Shown piece by piece: positions 5,806-12,607 of a stretch of 12,613 bases of DNA. The DNA comes from Candidatus Omnitrophota bacterium (GTDB lineage: Bacteria; Omnitrophota; Koll11; Aquiviventales; Aquiviventaceae), in contig JACPXS010000003.1 of NCBI GenBank assembly GCA_016196415.1, positions 1 through 12,613 of the forward strand, in the 5' to 3' direction. The notes under the pieces were generated by a model. It made no database searches. It saw only the letters and a list, made by a program, of their open reading frames with translations, and was not told the DNA's origin. Numbering within the stretch: position 1 is the first letter of the stretch; each line of letters starts with the position of its first letter. The position numbers and the translations under genes were made by a program.

Positions 5806-6879
5806 TCAATGCGGGTGGTGGGGTGAGGCGCGACGCCCTCCGGCGAACCGGATGGCGAGCGTCATCGCATAGACCATCGACCCCGGATCGGCAAGCGCTC
5901 GCCCTGCGATATCCAGGCCGCTGCCATGGTCTGGCGAGGTCCGGATGAGGGGCAGGCCAAGGCTCATCTGACAGCCACGATCCCGCGCCACGAGCTTAAA
6001 TGGGATGAGGCCCTGGTCATGGTAGGGGCAGACGACCGCGTCGTAGTCAGTCGGGCCGCCAGATGATAACCGCGTTCTTCCTCTTCGTCTTCTTCGATCA
6101 CGCCCAGCCTCATGCAGGCGGGCGAAAAAGCCATCCGCGGCAAACGGACCGTCGCACGCCACCCCATCCCGACGGAGCGCCCGAAGGACGGGGATCATCA
6201 CCGCCTGTTCCTCCTGACCGAAGCCTCCGGCCTCGCCGGCGTGAGGATTCAACCCGCAGAGGGCAAGCCGGGGATGACGGATCCCAAACCACCTCGTTAA
6301 GCCGCGCGCCGTGAGCCGCAACGTGCGGCGCAGATTCGCCTTGGTCAGCGCGCCCGGCACGCGATGGAGCGGGAGGTGGCGCGTCAGCAAGGCGATGCGC
6401 AGCCGATCGGAGACAAACATCATCACCACATCGCGAGCCCCCATGGCCCTGGCGAAATATTCGGTCTGGCCGACAAACGTCGGCTCGCTTCGCGCGATCG
6501 CCCACTTCGTCACGGGGGCCGTCACCAGCGCGTGGATCCGGCATGCGCGCCACAACGCAATCGCCCGATCCAGGTACGCAAGCGACGCGACGCCCGCTGC
6601 CCTGGAGGACCGGCCTGGAATGCCTGAACCGGTGTGCCCGCAATCAAGGAGCGTCAGCGGCCGCGAAAACCCATCCGGCGCATCCGCCCGGATCGTCTGC
6701 CAGGAGGGCAACCGGCAGCGCAACCGCCTCGCCGTTGCTTCGAACACCGAGCGATCGCCAATGATGATCAGGCGAACGCCGTCGGGGACTCGGATCTGCG
6801 CCAGCGCCTTGAGAATGACTTCCGGGCCGATTCCGCACGGATCCCCGGCTGTCAGCGCAATCACCGCATGAGAGGCCAT
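5806..6879 (-). CDS. pdxA: 4-hydroxythreonine-4-phosphate dehydrogenase
   Basis: PdxA oxidises 4-phosphohydroxy-L-threonine with NAD(P) to the precursor of 3-amino-2-oxopropyl phosphate in the DXP-dependent route to pyridoxal phosphate. Family marks are ALTAGDPCGIGPEVILKAL at the N terminus, the metal-binding histidines His168 (TRHLPL), His213 (NPHAGE) and His318 (SPDHGSGLDIAG), and the segment YHDQGLIPFKL at 286-296. The 357 residues exceed the usual 320-335. The excess is an Arg-rich insertion at about 258-278, between FFARLHEAG and YDAVV. The usual GHTE substrate-binding motif is GQTEY at 137-141. The ATG at 6879 is 13 bases after the surA-like stop, with no strong ribosome site. A dehydrogenase of the PdxA2/DenD side-branch is possible but less likely. 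Confidence 0.93.
   Translation of the reverse strand: MASHAVIALTAGDPCGIGPEVILKALAQIRVPDGVRLIIIGDRSVFEATARRLRCRLPSWQTIRADAPDGFSRPLTLLDCGHTGSGIPGRSSRAAGVASLAYLDRAIALWRACRIHALVTAPVTKWAIARSEPTFVGQTEYFARAMGARDVVMMFVSDRLRIALLTRHLPLHRVPGALTKANLRRTLRLTARGLTRWFGIRHPRLALCGLNPHAGEAGGFGQEEQAVMIPVLRALRRDGVACDGPFAADGFFARLHEAGRDRRRRRGRTRLSSGGPTDYDAVVCPYHDQGLIPFKLVARDRGCQMSLGLPLIRTSPDHGSGLDIAGRALADPGSMVYAMTLAIRFAGGRRASPHHPH
6074..6098 (-). repeat. Purine-rich low-complexity tract in pdxA
   Basis: On the minus strand this stretch is almost pure purine, built from GAA, GAC, GAG and AGA-like triplets. In the pdxA register it reads as arginine codons (RDRRRRRGR). In the neighbouring register it would read as acidic residues. 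It has no inverted-repeat arms and looks like a triplet expansion. Confidence 0.6.
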
Positions 6880-6892
6880 GGGATGATGACTG

Positions 6893-7891
6893 TTATGGAG
6901 CGGTCACGATCTCAATGTAGGCGTGGCGCTTCAACTCGGCCAGCCACCGCGCGAACGCCTCTTGGAACTTCTGCTGGTAGAGCTGCTGGTAGACCGCTCG
7001 GTTCGCCTCCATGACCGAAAGGCTCGTGGCGGTCCGGCGCTCTTCCACCTTGACCAGGTGGAAGCCCAATCGCGTTTGAATGGGGCTGGAGACCATCCCC
7101 TCCTTTACGCTAAACAGCGCGGCGTCGAGCTCCGGGAGCAGCTCACCTTGCGCAACCCAGCCCATCTCCCCACCCGCCTCGGCATGAGGATCTTCCGAGT
7201 ACCGCTTGGCGAGCGATGGGAAATCCGCTCCTTGCGTGAGCTGGCGATGCAGATCTTCGATGAGGGCCCGCGCGCTGGCTTCTGACCGCTCCTCGGTGAC
7301 TCGAATCAGGAGGTGGGAGGCGCGGACTCGGTCTCCGGGTTTTGCAAGCTCCGGGTGCGCGCTGAGCTCCTGCGCCACCTCCTGCGGGCTCACCACGATG
7401 GCCGACCGGATCTTCGCATCGATGACGTGTTGAATCGTGAGCTGGTCGCGGATCGACTCTTTCAGCTGCTCCTTGGACAGGCCGGAGTCCGAGAGCGATT
7501 GTTCAAATTCATCAGGCGTGCTGAAGCGGCCGCGGAGCGCCTCGAGCCGCTTGAGGATCTCATCGGCGCCCACTTGGACTCCAAGCCGCTTCCCCTCTTG
7601 AAGGATCACGCGCTGCTCGATAAGGCGCCTGAGGACCATCTGGTGCATGGTCGTCGCATCGTGACCCTCAGGCAGCGGGGCATCCGCGTCCTCAAGCAGC
7701 GAATTGATACGCGAGGTGACATCGGCCTCCGTGATGACCTCCTCATTCACAATCGCCACGATGCGATTCACCGTCTCTGCGGCGGCGCAGCCGATGCCGA
7801 GAAACATCCCCGCCACGAGCTGCGCCACGGAGCGCATGACCCGCGCGGGACCCCATGGGCCGGCTCTCCGAACAGGAACAGCCATGTTCAT
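6893..7891 (-). CDS. surA: SurA-like periplasmic chaperone / parvulin-type peptidyl-prolyl isomerase
   Basis: An exported folding factor, probably helping outer-membrane proteins through the periplasm. The 332 residues start with a basic stretch and a hydrophobic signal segment (about 22-38, LVAGMFLGIGCAAA, likely cut before ETVN). A SurA_N domain follows at about 39-160, starting VNRIVAIVNEEVITEADV. A single PpiC rotamase domain covers about 188-283 (RASHLLIRV, FPSLAKRYSEDP, GGEMGWV, LGFHLVKVEE). There is one parvulin domain rather than the two of E. coli SurA, typical of SurA relatives outside the gammaproteobacteria. The ATG at 7891 overlaps the mfd stop as ATGA, so translation is probably coupled. 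Met at 7885 and Met at residue 19 are later possible starts, the latter giving a shorter, more standard signal peptide. Confidence 0.88.
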   Translation of the reverse strand: MNMAVPVRRAGPWGPARVMRSVAQLVAGMFLGIGCAAAETVNRIVAIVNEEVITEADVTSRINSLLEDADAPLPEGHDATTMHQMVLRRLIEQRVILQEGKRLGVQVGADEILKRLEALRGRFSTPDEFEQSLSDSGLSKEQLKESIRDQLTIQHVIDAKIRSAIVVSPQEVAQELSAHPELAKPGDRVRASHLLIRVTEERSEASARALIEDLHRQLTQGADFPSLAKRYSEDPHAEAGGEMGWVAQGELLPELDAALFSVKEGMVSSPIQTRLGFHLVKVEERRTATSLSVMEANRAVYQQLYQQKFQEAFARWLAELKRHAYIEIVTAP

Positions 7892-9807
7892 GGCCGTGGA
7901 ACCACGGGCCGGCCGGGTCGCTCGGATGCCGGGCGCGCCGCGCCATCTTCCCGAATCTCACTCGCCGCGTCGCGAAGGAGTCGGCAGTACAAATCGAACC
8001 CGACGGCGCTGATGTGCCCGGATTGCTCCACGCCGAGCAAGTTGCCCGCCCCGCGGATTTTTAAATCTTCCATCGCGATCTTGAACCCTGAGCCAAGCGC
8101 GGTGTGCTCGGCCATCGCCTCCAGGCGTTTGCGCGCCTCCGCCGTCAGCACGGCGCGCCGCGACACCACCAGGTAGGCATACGCCCGCCGATCGAAGCGC
8201 CCGACGCGCCCTCGCAGTTGGTGGAGATCGGCCAACCCGAAGGCCTCCGCGTTTCTCACAATCAGCGTGTTCGCGTTGGGGATATCAATGCCCGATTCGA
8301 TGATGGTCGTTGTCACTAACACGTCAAGCGATCCTTCCATAAACGCCACCATGACCTGCTCAAGCTCCCCCTCAGCCATCTGGCCGTGCGCCACGCCGAG
8401 GCGCGCTTCCGGGATGAGGCGCGACACCTGCCGGGCCATCTGGGAAATATTGTGCACCCGATTATGCACAATGTACACCTGGCCGTTCCGTTCAAGCTCC
8501 CTGAGAACCCATTCCCGGATCGCGGCGTCGTCCTCCTCGACAACGCGGGTCTCTACCGGATGCCGGTTCTCCGGCGGGGTCGTGATGAGCGAAAGGTCGC
8601 GCGCCCCGACGAGCGCCAGATAGAGCGTTCGAGGAATCGGGGTCGCTGAAAGCGTCAGCACATCCAGTTGGGTCCGCCACTGCTTGAGCCGCTCTTTCTC
8701 CTGCACCCCGAAGCGCTGCTCCTCATCCACGATGAGCAGTCCCAAATCCTTAAACCGAATGTCGCCGGACAGCAGCCGATGCGTCCCGATGACGATATCG
8801 CAGCATCCCTCGGCGAGCGCCTGGAGCACCTCCCGTTGCTCCGCCTCCGACTGGAACCGGGTGAGCATCTCCGCACGGATCGGGAACGGCTCCATCCGGC
8901 GGGTCAGGGTGCGGTAGTGCTGGTACGCCAGAATGGTCGTGGGCACCAACACCGCGACCTGCTTGTGGTCGGTGACCGCCTTGAACGCCGCGCGCATCGC
9001 CACCTCGGTCTTGCCGTAGCCGACGTCACCGAGGAGCACGCGATCCATGGGTCGTGGTTGCTCCATGTCGCGCTTGACTTCGGCTGTTGCGGTCACCTGG
9101 TCCGGGGTCTCCCGATACGGAAACGCGGATTCAAACATGCCCTGCCAGGCGTGATCCGGCGAGAACGCATGCCCCGGTAAGGCAACCCGCTTTGCCTGCA
9201 ACTCCAGGAGTGCTGTGGCGTAGGTCCAGGCGCCGAGATAGACCTTGGTTTTTGCCCGCTCCCAAGCCGTCCCGCCCAAGGTATGCAGGGTGGGGCTTCG
9301 GGCTCCGAACCCCACGTACTGCTGCACCAGGTGGACCTGGTCCATCGGGACGAACAACCGGTCCCCGTCCGCATACTCGATGGCCAGCGCATCCCGCGGC
9401 CCTTCCGGCCCTGGAATCGTCGCGCGCCCGAGATACCGGCCGATGCCGTGGTCGAGATGCACGACGTAATCGGCTTCCTTGAGATCGACGAACGACTCAA
9501 ACGGAACCTCCGCAGAGCGTTTCGTGTGCACCCCTCGAGGCAACACGACGACCATGGTATGCCGATCGAGCGTTTCGAGGGTTTGCGGGTTGAAGCTCCG
9601 CATGGAGGCCACGCGTGAGCCTTCCCATTCCAGGCGCAACGGGGCCTCGAAGGTGGCTGGAAACACATCCAGGATGCCGCCCCGAAGCGCGAAATCGCCC
9701 GGATCCGCCACCGCATCCACGCGGCGGTAGTCGAATGCGAGCAACTGGCGCGCGAGGTGATCCAGGGACTGATGTTGGCCGACGTAGAGGCGGCAATATT
9801 CGAACAT
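7888..9807 (-). CDS. mfd: Compact transcription-repair coupling factor lacking D1, D3 and D7
   Basis: Mfd removes RNA polymerase stalled at lesions and recruits UvrA. This copy has 639 residues against about 1100-1200. Residues 1-90 match domain D2, the UvrA-binding module (LRGGILDVFP at 41-50; Arg42 and Arg58 align with E. coli Arg165 and Arg181; Glu62 replaces Phe185). After a short link comes the RNA-polymerase-interacting domain, about 103-170 (DYVVHLDHGIGRYLG). The RecG-like translocase follows at about 185-605: Walker A GDVGYGKTEVA with Lys266, DEEQ 361-364, TLSATPIPRT, TTTIIESGIDIP and QLRGRVGR 530-537. D1a, D1b, D3 and the C-terminal D7 are absent; the protein ends in a low-complexity Arg/Pro tail. 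The ATG is the only start in frame before the reading frame enters argS 71 bases upstream, so no hidden N terminus exists locally. The translocase motifs look intact. Confidence 0.9.
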   Translation of the reverse strand: MFEYCRLYVGQHQSLDHLARQLLAFDYRRVDAVADPGDFALRGGILDVFPATFEAPLRLEWEGSRVASMRSFNPQTLETLDRHTMVVVLPRGVHTKRSAEVPFESFVDLKEADYVVHLDHGIGRYLGRATIPGPEGPRDALAIEYADGDRLFVPMDQVHLVQQYVGFGARSPTLHTLGGTAWERAKTKVYLGAWTYATALLELQAKRVALPGHAFSPDHAWQGMFESAFPYRETPDQVTATAEVKRDMEQPRPMDRVLLGDVGYGKTEVAMRAAFKAVTDHKQVAVLVPTTILAYQHYRTLTRRMEPFPIRAEMLTRFQSEAEQREVLQALAEGCCDIVIGTHRLLSGDIRFKDLGLLIVDEEQRFGVQEKERLKQWRTQLDVLTLSATPIPRTLYLALVGARDLSLITTPPENRHPVETRVVEEDDAAIREWVLRELERNGQVYIVHNRVHNISQMARQVSRLIPEARLGVAHGQMAEGELEQVMVAFMEGSLDVLVTTTIIESGIDIPNANTLIVRNAEAFGLADLHQLRGRVGRFDRRAYAYLVVSRRAVLTAEARKRLEAMAEHTALGSGFKIAMEDLKIRGAGNLLGVEQSGHISAVGFDLYCRLLRDAASEIREDGAARPASERPGRPVVPRP

Positions 9808-9878
9808 GGGTTCGGGACCTGACTCAGAGAGGCCGGGGTCGACGAAAGCGGAGCGCCAGCGCTGACACCGCCTCAGGA

Positions 9879-11558
9879 TTACATCCGGCGCGGCGCGTTG
9901 ACCCCGAGAATGCCTAAACCGTTTTGAATGACTTGGCGGGTCGCCCGAACGAGCGCGACGCGGGCTGAGGATCGCTTGAGGTCATCGCTGATGACGCGAT
10001 GCTTGGTGTAGAAGATGTGGAAGGTTTCCGCAAGCTTGCGCAGATACACAGTCAGTCCGTGCGGCTCAAGCGCGGCCGCGCAGAGCCGAAGGACGATGGG
10101 GTACTGGTAGAGCCCGCGGAGGAGCAGACGCTCCTCCGGTTCTTGGAGCAGCCCCAAATCCGGTCGAAGCCTCACCCGCCAGGGCAAGGCCGCCTTGGCC
10201 AGGATGCTGCAGATCCGAGCGTGGGCGTACTGGATGTAATAGACCGGGTTCTCCTGGGACTGGGACTTGGCCAGCTCGAGGTCAAAATCAAGATGGCTTT
10301 CCATCGTGCGCATGAGGAAGAAAAACCGCGTCGCGTCCGCCCCCACCTCATCCAGAATCTCTCGGAACGTAACAAACTCCCCCTGGCGTTTTGACATCGG
10401 CACCGGCTTGCCCGATCGAGACAGCGTCACCAGCTGGACGATCCGAACCACCAGCCGATCCGCGGGAAATCCCAGGGCGGCTATGGCCGCCTTGACCCGA
10501 GCGATGTAGCCGTGATGGTCCGGCCCCCAGAGGTTGACCATCTGATCATATCCGCGCTGAAATTTCCACTGGTGGTAGGCGATATCCGGGGCGAGATACG
10601 TCAGCTCGCCGTCGCGCTTTCGGACGACGCGGTCTTTGTCATCGCCGAACTTCATCGAGGCAAACCACGTCGCGTCGTCGGCCTCGTAGAGCGCGCCCTG
10701 GGCGCGGAGCGCCGCCAAGGCCGTATCGATCCGCCTCGAGGTCCGCAGCCACCGCTGGCTCGTCCATCGATCAAACCGCAAGCCAAATTGACGGAGGTCT
10801 TGCTTGATCTGCTCCAGTTGTTCGTCCATGCCGATCTTCATCAACACGTCCAACGGCCGATCCGCCAACCGCTCGCCGTACCGGGCGACGCACTGCTTGG
10901 CCGTTTCAATGACATACGCACCATGGTAGCCGTCTTCAGGGAACGGCTCCGATCGGCCGAGGTGCTGCAGATACCGCGCGCGCAGTGAGCGCCCAAGCAG
11001 CTCGATCTGGCGCCCTTCATCGTTCAGGTAGTACTCGGTCGTCACCCGGGAGCCTTGCGCGCGCAGCAACCGAGCCAGCACGTCTCCCACCGCAGCCTGC
11101 CGACCGTGGGCCACGCTCAAGGGCCCCGTGGGGTTGGCACTGACGAATTCAAGGTTGACGGAGGGCGAAGGTCGTTGGACGCGGCATCCGTAGCGAGGGC
11201 CGCGGGTGAGGATGTCCCGGAGCACGCGGGTGAGCGCCTGTGGCGAGAGGAAGACGTTGAGAAACCCTCCTCTCGCCTCGATGCGATCCACCCACCCCTC
11301 GAGACCCAGCTCGCGGCAGCGGGCGAGCAAGCGGCCCGCGAGGGCCGCAGCCATGCGCTGCGACGGTTGTTGCTGACGGGCCGCGAGCTTGAACGACACC
11401 GCGTTGGACAAGTCGCCAAACAAGGGATCTTTGGGAATCTCCCAACGGGAGGCCGCATCCGTCAGCTCGTCAGGCTCGATCGCCTTCTCGTCGGAATCGA
11501 TCAGCTGCTGGAGGGTCTCGCGGAGCGCCTTGCTGAGTTGCTGCTCGATGCTCACCAT
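9879..11558 (-). CDS. argS: Arginyl-tRNA synthetase
   Basis: ArgS charges tRNA(Arg) with arginine using ATP. The 559 residues are a full-length class Ia enzyme. The N-terminal Add-1 domain is at about 1-115. The catalytic core begins NLEFVSANPTGPLSVAHGRQ, in which the HIGH-type motif is SVAH (148-151) rather than HVGH. MSKRQGEFVTF at 388-398 is the KMSKS loop. VNLWGPDHHGYIARVKAA sits in the core, and the DALR anticodon-binding domain covers about 440-559 (YYIQYAHARICSIL). It starts at an ATG 70 bases after rsfS with a weak ribosome site and is followed by the short mfd. The SVAH variant retains the second His and the PTGPL context, so activity is expected. Confidence 0.97.
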   Translation of the reverse strand: MVSIEQQLSKALRETLQQLIDSDEKAIEPDELTDAASRWEIPKDPLFGDLSNAVSFKLAARQQQPSQRMAAALAGRLLARCRELGLEGWVDRIEARGGFLNVFLSPQALTRVLRDILTRGPRYGCRVQRPSPSVNLEFVSANPTGPLSVAHGRQAAVGDVLARLLRAQGSRVTTEYYLNDEGRQIELLGRSLRARYLQHLGRSEPFPEDGYHGAYVIETAKQCVARYGERLADRPLDVLMKIGMDEQLEQIKQDLRQFGLRFDRWTSQRWLRTSRRIDTALAALRAQGALYEADDATWFASMKFGDDKDRVVRKRDGELTYLAPDIAYHQWKFQRGYDQMVNLWGPDHHGYIARVKAAIAALGFPADRLVVRIVQLVTLSRSGKPVPMSKRQGEFVTFREILDEVGADATRFFFLMRTMESHLDFDLELAKSQSQENPVYYIQYAHARICSILAKAALPWRVRLRPDLGLLQEPEERLLLRGLYQYPIVLRLCAAALEPHGLTVYLRKLAETFHIFYTKHRVISDDLKRSSARVALVRATRQVIQNGLGILGVNAPRRM

Positions 11559-11628
11559 GGGTGTTGTTCGCTATCCGACCCGCTGAGATCCATCGGGCAC
11601 GAGTCGTTGGAGGTAACGGCGAAGGAGG

Positions 11629-12042
11629 CTAATTGGCAGGAAGGCGAAGTCTTGGGGCGTCCGCCCACAGATCTTCGAGGCGGTACAATGTCCTGGAGTA
11701 TTGATCAAAGAGATGCACAACCACGTCCCCGCAATCCATCAGCAGCCACTGAAGCGGGGGGTTCATCGGCTGAGCAGGCTCGGCGGCTGATGGGGATCCT
11801 TCCGTCTGCCACACCGCATGTCCATGTTGCAACAGTACGGCTTCGATGTGGTCCTTCAGCGCGCCCAGTTGCCGAGCGCTTCCGGCGGTGCCGATCACGA
11901 AAAAATCCGTGATGCTGGAGAGCGGCCGGAGGTCCATGACCACCACCTCTTCGGCCTGTTTCTCAAGGGCCGCTCGGGCAACCACGAGCGCCTTGGCCTG
12001 ACTCTCAAGCGCTCGTCCCCGCGGGGTGATCGCCCTTGGCAT
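11629..12042 (-). CDS. rsfS: Ribosomal silencing factor RsfS
   Basis: RsfS binds uL14 on the 50S subunit and blocks subunit joining when nutrients are short. The 137 residues contain the family core: AEEVVVMDLRPLSSITDFFVIGTAGSARQ at about 30-58, DHIEAVLLQHG, and LLMDCGDVVVHLFDQYSRTLYRLEDLWADAP at about 100-130. Before the core strand LQWLLMDCGD there is an extra Ala/Pro-rich stretch (about 83-96), where relatives have a short turn. The ATG at 12042 is preceded by GGTGA close to the start. It follows the zinc-ribbon gene by 51 bases. No nadD neighbour is present, unlike many genomes. Confidence 0.95.
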   Translation of the reverse strand: MPRAITPRGRALESQAKALVVARAALEKQAEEVVVMDLRPLSSITDFFVIGTAGSARQLGALKDHIEAVLLQHGHAVWQTEGSPSAAEPAQPMNPPLQWLLMDCGDVVVHLFDQYSRTLYRLEDLWADAPRLRLPAN

Positions 12043-12093
12043 GTCACCCAGTCGGACAACGCGATGCGGGCTCTGTCCAACCGTCCCGCGCGC

Positions 12094-12234
12094 TCAGGAG
12101 CCGAGGATCCGGTACAGCCCTGTCCCGCACGTCGGGCACTTCCCCTTCATGGCCGACCGCCCGTTCTTCATCTTCACCTGCTTGGCATCTTTCATTTCTC
12201 TCTTCGCTTTGCACTTCACGCAGTAGGCCTCCAT
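12094..12234 (-). CDS. Small double-CxxC zinc-ribbon protein (DUF5679-like)
   Basis: A 46-residue basic protein with two CxxC pairs, CVKC at 5-8 and CPTC at 33-36, separated by a Lys-rich segment (KREMKDAKQVKMKNGRSAMK). This is the pattern of a single zinc ribbon and resembles the DUF5679 family as I recall it. Its function is unknown; the charge suggests nucleic acid or ribosome binding, which is inference. The frame is open for 84 codons upstream, but the ATG at 12234 is strongly supported by an AAGGAGGAGG ribosome site and by where the family resemblance begins. It is the first gene after the 12330-12359 promoter and precedes rsfS by 51 bases, so it probably heads the ribosome/tRNA operon. 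Confidence 0.85.
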   Translation of the reverse strand: MEAYCVKCKAKREMKDAKQVKMKNGRSAMKGKCPTCGTGLYRILGS

Positions 12235-12270
12235 CCACCCCTCCTCCTTATCGCTTGAACCACGCTCCCG

Positions 12271-12305
12271 TCGGTGCGATCCCCCGCCCTTGCCAGTCGC
12301 ACCGA
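12271..12305 (-). promoter_or_regulatory. Stem-loop in the 5' leader of the zinc-ribbon gene
   Basis: TCGGTGCGA (12271-12279) and TCGCACCGA (12297-12305) are perfect 9-bp inverted arms around a 17-base purine-rich loop on the transcript. A smaller CCGG/CCGG pairing lies just upstream (about 12312-12325). The stem is inside the transcribed leader, about 36 bases before the start codon. It has no U tract, so it is not an ordinary terminator. It matches no riboswitch class I recognise. Confidence 0.55.
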
Positions 12306-12329
12306 TCCTCCCCGGCAAAGACCGGCACA

Positions 12330-12359
12330 AGCCTAGCATGGCCTCCTGTTCACTGTCAA
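12330..12359 (-). promoter_or_regulatory. Sigma70-type promoter of the zinc-ribbon/rsfS/argS unit
   Basis: A perfect -35 box TTGACA (12354-12359, minus strand), an 18-base spacer, and the -10 box TAGGCT (12330-12335) with the extended element TG one base ahead (TGCTAGGCT). The predicted start is near 12323, giving a leader of about 90 bases. Confidence 0.7.
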
Positions 12360-12412
12360 GCGCCAGCCCGCAAAGGGAGGACAACGGCTGTGGCCTCATG
12401 TCGTTCTGGTGA

Positions 12413-12607
12413 TTATGGTGGGGGGTAACGGGTCTTTGTGAATTTCTTTTGTACGACGATTGCTGCCACGGCACAGACAGCAGCAACCCAGGGGATGAGT
12501 GCCGAAACTACTGAGATGTTGTGGTTCCTCAAGAGACCGAGGCCAGCGATGCCGCAACCGATCCCCAGAAGCGCCCACGGAATCAACGATCGTCTTTTCG
12601 CCACCAC
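12413..12607 (-). CDS. Small two-helix membrane protein, unknown function
   Basis: The 64 residues have a basic start (VAKRRS), a hydrophobic helix at about 8-26 (Leu/Gly rich), a short polar turn (RNHN) and a second helix at about 32-53, then a basic tail (KKFTKTRYPPP). The layout suggests an inner-membrane hairpin with both ends cytoplasmic. I recognise no family. The start taken is a GTG at 12607. The frame stays open to the window edge, so the true start may lie outside, and another GTG at 12604 is possible. The gene precedes the 12330-12359 promoter and so belongs to the unit upstream. Confidence 0.55.
   Translation of the reverse strand: MVAKRRSLIPWALLGIGCGIAGLGLLRNHNISVVSALIPWVAAVCAVAAIVVQKKFTKTRYPPP

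Noticed and set aside
7313..8176. 287-codon plus-strand frame opposite surA and mfd
   Set aside because: Antisense to two well-supported genes and crossing their junction; no recognisable motif.
11559..11628. Possible small gene or promoter between rsfS and argS
   Set aside because: A short Arg/Leu-rich frame is open here, but it has no start with a ribosome site and no family match; no convincing -35/-10 pair was seen.
11055..11912. 285-codon plus-strand frame opposite argS and rsfS
   Set aside because: Antisense shadow running through two real genes and the spacer between them.
12271..12305. tRNA gene or known riboswitch in the leader
   Set aside because: There is a single stem with a 17-base loop, no cloverleaf and no recognisable riboswitch core.
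12235..12486. Upstream extension of the zinc-ribbon frame to a 130-residue protein
   Set aside because: The extension is unlike the family, would cross the promoter and leader, and the internal ATG at 12234 has an excellent ribosome site.
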